Of a stretch of DNA of 9,533 nucleotides, positions 1 through 7,129 are shown piece by piece. The position numbers and the translations under genes are program-made. The DNA lies in NCBI GenBank assembly GCA_900556055.1, contig USNJ01000072.1, positions 1-9,533 of the forward strand, given 5' to 3'. Source of the stretch: an uncultured Ruminococcus sp. (GTDB taxonomy: Bacteria; Bacillota; Clostridia; Oscillospirales; Ruminococcaceae). Numbering within the stretch: the stretch's first letter is position 1; the number at the start of each line of letters is the position of its first letter. A model generated the notes under the pieces. It was not told the DNA's origin. It did no database searches and saw only the letters and a program-made list of their open reading frames with translations.

Positions 1-347
1 ATAACAGCCTTTACTCTATCCTCGCCGCCTATATTTCCGGGATTTATCCTTATCTTGTCAACACCCGCTTCAGCTGCGGCAACCGCTATCCTGTAATCAA
101 AATGAATATCGGCAACAAGCGGAATATTGATCTTTTCCTTTATCGCAGGAATAAGGCGGACAGCATCCATATTCGGAACAGCCGCACGTATTATCTCGCA
201 GCCTGCCTTTTCAAGCAGAACAGCCTGTCTGACGCTGCCCTCAACATCTTCAGCAGGAATATTCAGCATCGACTGTATATATATTTTCTTTCCGTCAAGT
301 GTACAGTTTCCGACCTTTACAGATCTGACACGTCTGCTGATCTCCAA
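1..347 (-). CDS. ispG: IspG, 4-hydroxy-3-methylbut-2-enyl diphosphate synthase, N-terminal part (cut by window edge)
   Basis: IspG is the iron-sulfur enzyme that converts 2-C-methyl-erythritol 2,4-cyclodiphosphate to HMBPP, the penultimate step of the MEP isoprenoid pathway in the cytoplasm. The first 115 residues are present and belong to the TIM-barrel domain. Family landmarks are QSM at about 25-27, the segment VPNMDAVR at 57-64, PLVADIHFDYRIA at 76-88 and DKIRINPGNIG at 97-107. The cysteines that bind the cluster lie in the C-terminal domain, outside the window. The usual QSMTNT reads QSMLNI here. The start is TTG at 347-345: it is the only start codon after an in-frame TAA, and GGGGTGAT at 358-351 sits 3 bases before it. 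The gene begins 13 bases after the rseP stop, so it is probably translated from the same mRNA. The family call is very secure; the start is fairly secure. Confidence 0.95.
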   Translation of the reverse strand, partial: MEISRRVRSVKVGNCTLDGKKIYIQSMLNIPAEDVEGSVRQAVLLEKAGCEIIRAAVPNMDAVRLIPAIKEKINIPLVADIHFDYRIAVAAAEAGVDKIRINPGNIGGEDRVKAV

Positions 348-360
348 AACATCACCCCGT

Positions 361-1352
361 TTATTTTATAAGCCTTACAATATCATTGAACGTAACTGCC
401 ACCATAAGCAGCATAAGCGCCGCAAATCCGATAAAATGAACAAGTCCCTCTTTCTCGGGCGGTACGGGCTTTCTGCGTATCATCTCAACGATGATGAACA
501 CAAGTCTTCCGCCGTCAAGTGCAGGCAGCGGCAGCAGATTGAAAATTCCGACATTCACGGTTATCAGCATCATGAAGTCAAGCAGATCAGAGAAGCTCTG
601 CTCAGATGCTTCGCCTATCGCCGTAACTATGCCGACAGGTCCCTGAATATCGTTAAATCCGTATTTTCCCGATATCATGTCAATGAGTGATATCCAGATA
701 AGACGTGCTGTCGTGACTGTCCTCTTGAACGAATACGGAATAATATTGGCAATTGTGCAGTCATTTGCCTTTACCTTGAAATCAATGTTTATGACCTGCT
801 TGCCCGTTTCCGTGTTGAGGCTCAGATCAAACCTTACAGCATCAAGCTTCACCTTTTCACCGTTTCGCAGAACGACCATATCAACAACGCCGTCAACGTC
901 ATTTCTCAGCTGATAAACAATGTCGTTTGCCGTGAATATCTTCTTGCCGTTTATTTTCAGTATCACGTCATCGAGCTGAAGTCCGCTTGACGAGCTTACC
1001 GCATCATCGGTAAAATATGTGACCTGATTGGTAACAACTCTTCCGTTTATAGCCGTGACGATAATTGCGATAATAAATCCGAGGATTATATTCATCACAG
1101 CACCCGCAGCCGTTATAAACAGACGCTTTATCGGCGGTTTTGAGCAGAATGCTCCATAGCGCAGTATCCGCCGATCGGAAGTAGTCTAAGGGAAAACATT
1201 GTCTTTTTTCCGTGTATCTTGAAAAGCGCAGGTCCCATTCCTATCGCAAATTCGTTTACCTTTACCCCTGAAAGCCTTGCGGCAATAAAATGTCCCCACT
1301 CGTGTATTACGATTATTACCCCGAAAACGATTATGGCAATTAAGATCTTCAT
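361..1352 (-). pseudogene. rseP: RseP/RasP-type site-2 intramembrane metalloprotease, disrupted by a frameshifting deletion
   Basis: This is an M50 family zinc protease, which cleaves transmembrane segments of anti-sigma factors and leftover signal peptides in the membrane. The reading frame is broken. The N-terminal part starts at ATG 1352, has the zinc motif HEWGH at residues 17-21 in the first membrane helix, and runs to LLPIGGYCAME (residues 57-67) before hitting TAA at 1130-1128. The rest continues in another frame from about 1152 with AFCSKPPIKR, then a membrane helix (AVMNIILGFI), a PDZ domain (about 1040-820) and the LDG motif in NLLPLPALDGGR, ending at TAA 363-361. Relatives normally carry about 8-10 acidic residues (a MEGEDE-like stretch) between ME and AF. 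Here they are absent, which points to a small deletion of 3n+1 bases rather than a single-base slip. The two halves joined would give about 330 residues. HExxH and LDG are on separate fragments, so neither should be active alone. AAGGAGAT precedes the start. It lies 20 bases after dxr. Confidence 0.85.
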
Positions 1353-1372
1353 TGTATCTCCTTTTCGGTCAT

Positions 1373-2512
1373 TTATATTTTTGACAGCACATATTCTCTT
1401 GCTGTCCTGTCAGCGCTGAGTATATCTTCGGCGGAATTTATCTCACTGCTTTGAATATCGCCTATAACTCCGCTAACAAGCTCGCCTATCCTCGTGAACG
1501 ATATCCTGCCTTCAAGGAACAGCCGCACCGCTTCTTCGTTTGCGCCGTTTGCCAGCGCACACGCCGTTCCGCCCATGCCGCACGCTTTTATGCACGCAGA
1601 AAGGCACTCAAATGTATCATTATCAGGTTCTGCGAATGTCAGCTTTCCGCAGTCAATAAGCGACAGCCTTTTCACATCACATTCGACACGCTCGGGATAA
1701 AGCAAAGCATACTGAATAGGTATCTTCATATCAGGCACGCCAAGCTGTGCTATCACCGAATTATCGTTATATTCAACTGCAGAATGAATAACGCTCTCAC
1801 GGTGAACGACAATATTTATCTGATCGGGCGTGAGGTCAAAAAGCCATTTTGCCTCGATGAATTCCAATCCCTTGTTCATAAGTGTAGCACTGTCGATGGT
1901 TATTTTATTCCCCATCGACCAGTTCGGATGCTTCAGCGCATCGCTTACGGAAACATTTTCAAGCTCGGAACGTGTCTTTCCGAAGAACGGTCCTCCGGAT
2001 GCGGTAAGTATTATGCTTTTGAGCTGCGAACGCTTATTGCCCTGCAAGCACTGAAAGATCGCCGAATGTTCACTGTCTACGGGATAGATCTTCACGCCCT
2101 TTTCGGCGGACAGCGGCATAACCAGCGCACCGCCCGCAACAAGAGTTTCCTTATTTGCAAGCGCGATATCCGTGCCGTGCGATATAGCTTTCAGCGTCGG
2201 AATAAGTCCGACCATGCCAACAACGGAGTTCACCATTATGTCAACGCCGTTCATCTCAGCGATATCAACAAGTCCGTCCATTCCGCAGAGCACATTTATA
2301 TCTGTGTCCGCAAGCAGCGTTTTCATTTCACTGTATTTATTCTTGTCATAGATGCAGACTGTTTCAGCACCGAACTCTCTTGCCTGTTCCGCAAGAAGCG
2401 ATGTATTTTTCAAAGCAGCCAGTGCTTTTATCCTAATACCGTAGCGTCGGCAGACATCTATTGTCTGCGTTCCGATAGAGCCTGTCGAACCCAGCAGAGT
2501 AATAGTTTTCAT
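1373..2512 (-). CDS. dxr: 1-deoxy-D-xylulose 5-phosphate reductoisomerase
   Basis: Dxr (IspC) makes 2-C-methyl-D-erythritol 4-phosphate from DXP using NADPH and a divalent metal. It is the first committed step of the MEP pathway and the target of fosmidomycin. The 379-residue product has the NADPH-binding loop GSTGSIG at 8-14, ANKETLV at 119-125, metal ligands in VDSEHSAIFQ (D146, E148), TASGGPF at 170-176, H195 in HPNWSMGNK, and DSATLMNKGLE with S208, N213, K214 and E217, the last being the third metal ligand. All expected active-site residues are present and the length is typical. I chose ATG 2512 over the TTG directly before it because GGAGG then has a 6-base spacing. It follows cdsA after 70 bases that hold a perfect hairpin, and is followed 20 bases later by rseP. 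Dxr and ispG flank the broken rseP, so the MEP genes themselves look intact. Confidence 0.97.
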   Translation of the reverse strand: MKTITLLGSTGSIGTQTIDVCRRYGIRIKALAALKNTSLLAEQAREFGAETVCIYDKNKYSEMKTLLADTDINVLCGMDGLVDIAEMNGVDIMVNSVVGMVGLIPTLKAISHGTDIALANKETLVAGGALVMPLSAEKGVKIYPVDSEHSAIFQCLQGNKRSQLKSIILTASGGPFFGKTRSELENVSVSDALKHPNWSMGNKITIDSATLMNKGLEFIEAKWLFDLTPDQINIVVHRESVIHSAVEYNDNSVIAQLGVPDMKIPIQYALLYPERVECDVKRLSLIDCGKLTFAEPDNDTFECLSACIKACGMGGTACALANGANEEAVRLFLEGRISFTRIGELVSGVIGDIQSSEINSAEDILSADRTAREYVLSKI

Positions 2513-2536
2513 CAAAAACCTCCGTATATACAGACA

Positions 2537-2572
2537 TTACTGCAAGGCAAATAAAAATTCACCTTGCAGTAA
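2537..2572 (-). promoter_or_regulatory. Hairpin between cdsA and dxr
   Basis: Two arms of 11 bases, TTACTGCAAGG (2537-2547) and CCTTGCAGTAA (2562-2572), are perfect inverted copies around a 14-base AT-rich loop. The structure sits inside the 70-base gap between the cdsA stop and the dxr start, about 25 bases before the dxr start codon and upstream of its GGAGG. No T-run follows it on the minus strand, so it is not a canonical terminator. It may be an mRNA stability or processing element that sets dxr expression separately from cdsA; that role is inference. Confidence 0.6.
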
Positions 2573-2582
2573 GCAAAATAAC

Positions 2583-3431
2583 TCAGCTGAAAACCGGCAG
2601 GAATTTCAGCACGATAACCAGAAACGGTGCAACAAAAAGTACACTGTCAAACCGGTCAAGCATACCGCCGTGACCGGGTATAAGGTTACCGTAATCTTTT
2701 ATATTGTTCTGACGCTTTATGAGTGATGCGGACATATCACCCAGCATTCCGAGAACCGCACACATCATTCCCACAAGCGCAAGTGCGATGTAATTCACAC
2801 TGAAATCCGGAACGCCGATCGCGAGCTGTACCATACGATAAAAATATGCATAAACAACGAAAATAATTCCTGTTGTCACTATTCCGCCGACAGCACCTTC
2901 AACCGTCTTTTTCGGGGATATATCAGGACAAAGCTTGTGCTTTCCGAAAAATGTTCCGACAAAATATGCACCCGAATCACCGAGCCACGCACCTGCAAGC
3001 ACCAGCACAATATAGCATACTCCGTGAACATCGCTGTATCCCTTGACAACGCCAATGCATGATACTGAGCAGGTTACGAGAATAGTCGTCGTCACCATAA
3101 AGCAGAATTTATCAAAAGTTATCCTCTTTTTAGAAAGTACGAATATGACAAAAAGCACAAAAATGCAGGTTATGCTCAGCAGATAACGCCATATCGTATC
3201 AATATTCATGGCCTTTTCAAGCCACATCACAAGCTGCATCGCAACAGTATATATAAAGCAGGTTATGCTTTCCGCTTTGTATTCAAAGCATTTTTCCGCC
3301 GCAAAAAGTTCATAGATGATAAATCCGCTTATAACAGCCAACGCAATATTCAGCACAATGGTATCCGAAAGGAACAGGACAAGGATACCGATCGCAATTC
3401 CGACAGCGGCAGAGATCAATCTGACAGCCAT
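2583..3431 (-). CDS. cdsA: Phosphatidate cytidylyltransferase (CDP-diacylglycerol synthase)
   Basis: CdsA is an integral membrane enzyme that joins CTP and phosphatidic acid to give CDP-diacylglycerol, the precursor of phosphatidylglycerol, cardiolipin and other phospholipids. The 282-residue product has about eight hydrophobic segments. It carries the conserved GDSGAYFVG at 151-159, SPKKTVEGAVGG at 172-183, and the C-terminal family signature at 234-263, with S236, K239-R240, K245-D246, PGHGG at 252-256, D259-R260 and D262-S263. Length and motif order are normal. The start ATG 3431 lies only 2 bases after the uppS stop. Its ribosome binding site GGAGGA (3445-3440) is formed by the two glycine codons at the end of uppS, so translation of the two genes is likely coupled. 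Confidence 0.97.
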   Translation of the reverse strand: MAVRLISAAVGIAIGILVLFLSDTIVLNIALAVISGFIIYELFAAEKCFEYKAESITCFIYTVAMQLVMWLEKAMNIDTIWRYLLSITCIFVLFVIFVLSKKRITFDKFCFMVTTTILVTCSVSCIGVVKGYSDVHGVCYIVLVLAGAWLGDSGAYFVGTFFGKHKLCPDISPKKTVEGAVGGIVTTGIIFVVYAYFYRMVQLAIGVPDFSVNYIALALVGMMCAVLGMLGDMSASLIKRQNNIKDYGNLIPGHGGMLDRFDSVLFVAPFLVIVLKFLPVFS

Positions 3432-3433
3432 AC

Positions 3434-4144
3434 TTATATTCCTCCAAATCTTCTGCCTCTTTGTGCAAAATCTTCAAGTGCTTTGTCAAGCTCCTTCGCA
3501 TTGAAATCAGGCCACAGGACATCGGTAAAATAAAGCTCCGAATATGCACTTTCCCATGTAAGGAAATTCGACAGACGCTTTTCCCCTCCCGGACGGATTA
3601 TCAGGTCGGGATCCGGTATTCCGCCCGTATACAGAAGCGATGAAAACAGGCTCTCATCGATCTGATCGGGTGTAATGCTCCTGTCCTTTACAAGTGCCGC
3701 CGCTCTTCGTGCCGCACGTACGATCTCATCTCGACCGCCGTAATTCATCGCAAGAAGAACCGTCATAGAATCAAAATCCCTCGACTTTTCCTCAAGCTCC
3801 TCCATGCGAAGCCGAAGTTTTTCCGAAAATTTTGATTTATCTCCGAGAAAGATCAGCCTGGTGTTGTCCTTTACATATTTTTCTGCATCTTCGAGATACT
3901 GCTCAAAAAGCTTCATCAGAGCACTGACCTCGTCAGCAGGACGAGACCAGTTCTCCGTTGAAAAAGCATAATAAGTAACGTATTTTATTCCCAGATCCTT
4001 GCATCTTCTGGTTATCCTGTTAAAGGTTTCGGCACCCTCTTTATGTCCTATGGAACGGGGCAGCCCGCGTTTTGATGCCCATCTGCCGTTACCGTCCATA
4101 ATAAACCCGACATGAACAGGCAGCTTTTCTTTACTGACAGCCAA
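3434..4144 (-). CDS. uppS: Undecaprenyl diphosphate synthase (cis-prenyltransferase, UppS/IspU)
   Basis: UppS adds eight isopentenyl units in cis to farnesyl diphosphate, making the C55 lipid carrier for peptidoglycan and other wall polymers. It acts at the cytoplasmic face of the membrane. The 236-residue product has the substrate-binding HVGFIMDGNGRWA at 11-23 with the catalytic metal ligand D17, YAFSTENW at 59-66, NYGGRDEI at 134-141, and the C-terminal IPP-binding region with DLIIRPGGEKRLSNF at 180-194 (R184 and R190) and E203 in AYSELYF. The more usual RTSGE reads RPGGE. The start is TTG at 4144-4142: an in-frame TGA lies three codons upstream, no ATG or GTG is available, and AAAGGTGAT is correctly spaced. 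It lies 35 bases after frr and 2 bases before cdsA. Confidence 0.97.
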   Translation of the reverse strand: MAVSKEKLPVHVGFIMDGNGRWASKRGLPRSIGHKEGAETFNRITRRCKDLGIKYVTYYAFSTENWSRPADEVSALMKLFEQYLEDAEKYVKDNTRLIFLGDKSKFSEKLRLRMEELEEKSRDFDSMTVLLAMNYGGRDEIVRAARRAAALVKDRSITPDQIDESLFSSLLYTGGIPDPDLIIRPGGEKRLSNFLTWESAYSELYFTDVLWPDFNAKELDKALEDFAQRGRRFGGI

Positions 4145-4179
4145 TAAATATCACCTTTTGACTCAGATTTTCTCTGCGA

Positions 4180-4734
4180 TCAGATAGACATGATCTCCTT
4201 TTCCTTCTCGGAAACTGTCTTGTCTATTTCAGCAACGTATTTATCGGTAAGGTTCTGAACATCCTTTTCACAGTTTTTGAGATCGTCCTCTGTTATCTCG
4301 GAATTCTTCTTCATTGTCTTGTATTTTTCCATTGTGTCACGTCTTACGGAACGGATAGTTACCTTAGCTTCCTCACCCATTCTCTTGATATCCTTAACGA
4401 GATCCTTACGTCTGTCCTCAGTGAGCTGAGGGAAAACAAGGCGCAGGCATTTGCCGTCATTTGTGGGGTTGATACCTATATCGGATGTCTGGATAGCCTT
4501 CTCGATATGCTTGAGCGCACCCATATCCCAAGGCTGTATAACAAGAACTCTTGCCTCGCTTACGGAAATTGCAGCAAGCTGATTTACAGGAGTCGGTGCT
4601 CCGTAATATTCAACGAAAACCTTGTCGAGAACAGCAGGATTCGCACGTCCTGCGCGGATAGTTGTAAACTCATGTGCAAGGCTTTTTATGCACTTTTCCA
4701 TCTTTTCCTTAGCTATGTTCATCTGCTCTTTCAT
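4180..4734 (-). CDS. frr: Ribosome recycling factor
   Basis: RRF works with EF-G to split the post-termination ribosome so that it can start a new round of translation. The 184-residue product matches the usual length of about 185. It has RAGRANP at 27-33, YYGAPTPVNQLA at 43-54, QPWD at 67-70, GKCLRLVFPQLTEDRRK at 94-110 and IRSVRRD at 127-132, followed by the charged C-terminal helix of the three-helix bundle. I chose ATG 4734 rather than the in-frame ATG 18 bases upstream. The shorter form begins at the normal RRF N-terminus, and AAAGGA then falls 9 bases before it; the upstream ATG would place that ribosome binding site inside the gene. It follows pyrH by 25 bases, the usual bacterial pairing. 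Confidence 0.98.
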   Translation of the reverse strand: MKEQMNIAKEKMEKCIKSLAHEFTTIRAGRANPAVLDKVFVEYYGAPTPVNQLAAISVSEARVLVIQPWDMGALKHIEKAIQTSDIGINPTNDGKCLRLVFPQLTEDRRKDLVKDIKRMGEEAKVTIRSVRRDTMEKYKTMKKNSEITEDDLKNCEKDVQNLTDKYVAEIDKTVSEKEKEIMSI

Positions 4735-4759
4735 AATAAAAATTCCTTTCAAAAATATA

Positions 4760-5470
4760 TTACTCGTCCGATACTATTGTTCCGACAGGAAGTCCCATGC
4801 ACGCATCATAGATATTGTCGGGACGCTTCAGGTCGAATACAAGTATAGGCAGGTGATTATCCTTGCACATGGAAGCGGCAGTGCTGTCCATAACAGCAAG
4901 ATTGTTCACAAGGATATCATTGAAGCTGAGCTTATCATACTTGACAGCATCATCATACTTATTGGGATCCTTATCGTAAACGCCGTCTACCATTGTAGCC
5001 TTCAGCACGATATCAGCCTCAATCTCAGCAGCACGGAGCGTAGATGCAGTATCCGTTGAAAAGAACGGGTTTCCTGTTCCGCAGCCGAAGATAACGACTC
5101 TTCCCTTTTCCATATGGCGGATAGCCTTGTTTCTGATATACGGCTCAGCTACCTGATGCATAGCGATAGCTGTCTGCACGCGGACATCAAGTCCGAGAGA
5201 TTCAAGCACATCTGCAACAGCGAGTGCATTCATGGTAGTTGCGAGCATTCCTATATGGTCGGCTCTGGTTCTGTCCATTGTTCCGCTGGAACGGCCTCTC
5301 CAGAAGTTTCCGCCGCCGACAACAATGCCGATCTGAACGCCTGCGTCCGCGCACTTTTTAATGCTCTTTCCGATCTCTGTGATAACAGAGAAGTCAAGAC
5401 CTGTTTTCTGATTTCCCGCAAGAGCCTCACCGCTGAGCTTCAGCAGCACTCTTTTATACTTAGGTTCCAT
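4760..5470 (-). CDS. pyrH: Uridylate kinase (UMP kinase)
   Basis: PyrH phosphorylates UMP to UDP with ATP in pyrimidine nucleotide synthesis. The bacterial enzyme is a hexamer of the amino-acid-kinase fold, usually activated by GTP and inhibited by UTP. The 236-residue product has K11 in LLKLSGEAL, the phosphate loop GGGNFWRG at 52-59, GMLAT at 74-78, [12 protein letters not shown] at 131-142, VDGVYDKDP at 161-169 and MDSTA at 194-198. I placed the start at ATG 5470, just after GAGGTG. An in-frame upstream ATG would add 17 residues with no family resemblance and would read through the leader hairpin. It is the first gene of the operon and has its own promoter. In many Firmicutes pyrH follows rpsB-tsf; here the neighbour upstream is an unrelated lipoprotein. 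Confidence 0.98.
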   Translation of the reverse strand: MEPKYKRVLLKLSGEALAGNQKTGLDFSVITEIGKSIKKCADAGVQIGIVVGGGNFWRGRSSGTMDRTRADHIGMLATTMNALAVADVLESLGLDVRVQTAIAMHQVAEPYIRNKAIRHMEKGRVVIFGCGTGNPFFSTDTASTLRAAEIEADIVLKATMVDGVYDKDPNKYDDAVKYDKLSFNDILVNNLAVMDSTAASMCKDNHLPILVFDLKRPDNIYDACMGLPVGTIVSDE

Positions 5471-5492
5471 ATCGCACCTCACTATTATTCCC

Positions 5493-5516
5493 GTCTGAAG
5501 AAAACGTTCTTCAGAC
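5493..5516 (-). promoter_or_regulatory. Perfect hairpin in the pyrH leader
   Basis: Arms GTCTGAAGAA (5493-5502) and TTCTTCAGAC (5507-5516) form a perfect 10-bp stem with a 4-base loop. It begins about 11 bases after the expected transcription start and ends 22 bases before the pyrH ATG, upstream of its GAGGTG. No T-run follows, so it is not a simple terminator. A 5' end stabilising hairpin or a protein binding site is possible. I do not recognise a known riboswitch or PyrR site in it. Confidence 0.55.
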
Positions 5517-5533
5517 AACAAGTTCTCTGTTAT

Positions 5534-5562
5534 ATTTTACTATACTTTCTTCGATATGTAAA
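5534..5562 (-). promoter_or_regulatory. Sigma-A type promoter of the pyrH-ispG operon
   Basis: Read on the minus strand, TTTACA (5562-5557) and TAAAAT (5539-5534) are separated by exactly 17 bases. Each differs from consensus at one position. Transcription would start near 5527, giving a leader of about 57 bases before pyrH. It lies just downstream of the terminator of the lipoprotein unit, as expected for a new operon. Confidence 0.75.
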
Positions 5563-5603
5563 GTGTTTTTCAAAAAAAGTTACAAAAAAATCGTCCCGAA
5601 CCG

Positions 5604-5640
5604 AAAAAGTGCCGTGCAGACCTCGTCTGTACGGCACTTT
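5604..5640 (-). terminator. Intrinsic terminator after the lipoprotein gene
   Basis: AAAGTGCCGT (5606-5615) pairs with ACGGCACTTT (5631-5640), and the inner arms CAGAC and GTCTG close on a 3-base loop, with one mismatch between the two stem parts. On the minus strand the stem runs into a short U-tract (5608-5604). It begins 12 bases after the lipoprotein stop codon. No U-run follows on the plus strand, so it works in one direction. It separates the lipoprotein unit from the pyrH promoter. Confidence 0.85.
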
Positions 5641-5652
5641 CCCACATAATTA

Positions 5653-6195
5653 TCAGCCGATAAAATCCTTGAATATCTGCTCAGCCTTGCTGCTGTCGGG
5701 AGTAACGGCATAGTAAACATAATTGTCCTTGCTTCCAACGACTGCATTTCCGAGCTTTTCAGCCTCATCGGGATTGTAATCCTCAAAATCAGCCTTTCTT
5801 TTTTCGATCCTGTCATTGATAAGATCAACGAGTGCTGAACAGTCATCAGCAGACTTCATTCTGAAAATTCCGACCTCATCCGCAAATCCGCCCGAACCGC
5901 ATATATACATTGAAAATGCGTCGATCTTGTCAATATCCGTGTCGAGGTACATTGACAGTCTGTCAGAGCCTACCTCAGCAAGTGAGGACATCTCGATCTG
6001 TGCGATTATGTCGTTCACGGGCTGTGAAATGTCGCCTGTCTCAGCAGTTCCGGCATTGCCGTTTTCGTCGGAAGCAGCGTCTGAAACGGACACTGAGCTT
6101 GTTTCCGAGGATGTATCCTCCGAATTGTTTCCGCAGCCTGTCATAGCCGCAGCAATAAGCAGCGCCGCAGCTGCTGCCGCAAGTTTCTTCTTCAT
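5653..6195 (-). CDS. Secreted lipoprotein, DUF4358-like
   Basis: This 180-residue protein has a lipoprotein signal peptide: MKKK, a hydrophobic run at 5-19, and a lipobox ending in MTGC with the lipidated cysteine at 21. A serine-, threonine- and acid-rich linker follows at about 23-60. The compact domain at about 60-180 contains a stretch DEVGIFRMKSADDC at 106-119, then DRIEKRKADFEDYNPDEAEKL, and ends in a YVYYAVTPDSSKAEQIF segment. This pattern (an EVGIF core, then an acidic Y-x-P helix, then a final beta-helix unit) resembles DUF4358, a family of Gram-positive lipoproteins with no known biochemical function. The family assignment is from memory of its pattern. It follows the SGNH hydrolase gene by 33 bases on the same strand and is followed by a terminator, so the two are probably co-transcribed. 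The start ATG 6195 has AGGAAAGAGAG upstream. Confidence 0.8.
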   Translation of the reverse strand: MKKKLAAAAAALLIAAAMTGCGNNSEDTSSETSSVSVSDAASDENGNAGTAETGDISQPVNDIIAQIEMSSLAEVGSDRLSMYLDTDIDKIDAFSMYICGSGGFADEVGIFRMKSADDCSALVDLINDRIEKRKADFEDYNPDEAEKLGNAVVGSKDNYVYYAVTPDSSKAEQIFKDFIG

Positions 6196-6228
6196 GTTTG
6201 ATCTCTCTTTCCTAATTTATATTGTATA

Positions 6229-7089
6229 TTATTGCACAACATGTGTAAGAATATAATCAAGCATTATATCATAGGTATCTTTCTTGAAATGCATTCCGTC
6301 TCCGTCGGAGCGTTCCGATGCAAGCTTGCCGTCATTTCCCTTCAGCGCTGTATTCAGATCGACGAAATAAACCGATTTTTCATCGGCAAGCTTCAGCAGC
6401 TCGGAATTATACGTGTCGATATCCGAATTGAGGATAGGCGAGCTTGAATCTGTCTCCTTATTGGCAGTAACAGGCGGGATAGAAAGTATATATATCTTTG
6501 AATCGGGCAGTTCTTCCTTGACAGAATCAATAAACTGACCGTATTCCGAGATCATATTCTCATTAGTCAGCCAGGCAATGCCGTTGGAACCGAGCATGAC
6601 ATACACGTTCTTGGGATTGTTTTCCTTCAGAGCATCAAGCACCGTCATTTCTCCGCTCGGAGTTGTGACAGTTGCGGTATTTATTTTCGAGATGTTCATT
6701 CCGATATTCGCAAGCACATTTTTTTCGGGGATTATGCCATAGCTTGCCAGTCCGACAGTCAATGAATCGCCCACGAAATTGCAGTCATTGACAAGATAGG
6801 AAAATCCCATAAGCTGTCCCTCGGGAACAGGGTTTATTACCTTTTCGGAAGCAGGCTCAGTCTCAGCTTCTGTTTCGGAAACGGTTACAGTTTCAGTGCT
6901 TTCGATCTCTGCGGCTGCGGAAGCATCGGTTTCGGAACCTGCTATCTCACCTGACGCAGACAGCGTATCCTCAGGCATCTGACCTTTTTTCATATAAATA
7001 ACAAAGCAGACGGCAAAGCTCAGAAAAATCAGGAAAAGCACCAGTCCAAAGCTGAATTTAGGTCGTTTTTTTTCTTGTCTGACCCTCAT
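6229..7089 (-). CDS. Membrane-anchored SGNH/GDSL-family hydrolase
   Basis: The 286-residue protein has a basic N-terminus (1-11), one membrane helix at about 12-33, a serine-, threonine- and glutamate-rich linker at about 40-84, and an extracellular SGNH domain. Its conserved blocks are visible: FVGDSLTVG at 105-113 with nucleophile S109, G130 in NIGMN (block II), LGSNG at 166-170 with N169 (block III), and DGMHF at 264-268 with D264 and H267 completing the triad. The family includes esterases and acyltransferases acting on lipids, polysaccharides and acylated wall sugars. With all catalytic residues and an outward-facing topology, removal or transfer of acyl groups on cell-wall or surface glycans is a reasonable guess, but no substrate can be read from the sequence. 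The start ATG 7089 follows GGAGGA. It is first in a two-gene unit with the lipoprotein gene. Confidence 0.88.
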   Translation of the reverse strand: MRVRQEKKRPKFSFGLVLFLIFLSFAVCFVIYMKKGQMPEDTLSASGEIAGSETDASAAAEIESTETVTVSETEAETEPASEKVINPVPEGQLMGFSYLVNDCNFVGDSLTVGLASYGIIPEKNVLANIGMNISKINTATVTTPSGEMTVLDALKENNPKNVYVMLGSNGIAWLTNENMISEYGQFIDSVKEELPDSKIYILSIPPVTANKETDSSSPILNSDIDTYNSELLKLADEKSVYFVDLNTALKGNDGKLASERSDGDGMHFKKDTYDIMLDYILTHVVQ

Positions 7090-7129
7090 TAAAACACCAT
7101 CCTCCGATCAATTTTCATTTACATTTTCT

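Noticed and set aside
127..690. Plus-strand open frame of 187 codons opposite ispG and rseP
   Set aside because: Both genes beneath it on the minus strand show clear family motifs, and the plus-strand product shows none.
1128..1160. Programmed ribosomal frameshift in rseP
   Set aside because: No fitting slippery heptamer was found before the stop, and a family-typical acidic segment is missing, which a frameshift cannot explain.
1451..2554. Plus-strand open frame of 367 codons opposite dxr
   Set aside because: It is entirely antisense to a gene with all Dxr motifs, has no ribosome binding site or recognisable domain, and its Arg/Cys/His-rich composition is typical of a shadow frame.
2537..2572. 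Terminator between cdsA and dxr
   Set aside because: The hairpin is not followed by a U-tract on the minus strand, and the genes downstream have no other visible promoter.
5114..5713. Plus-strand open frame of 199 codons
   Set aside because: It runs through pyrH, its promoter, the leader hairpin and the lipoprotein terminator in antisense, so it cannot be a sensible gene.
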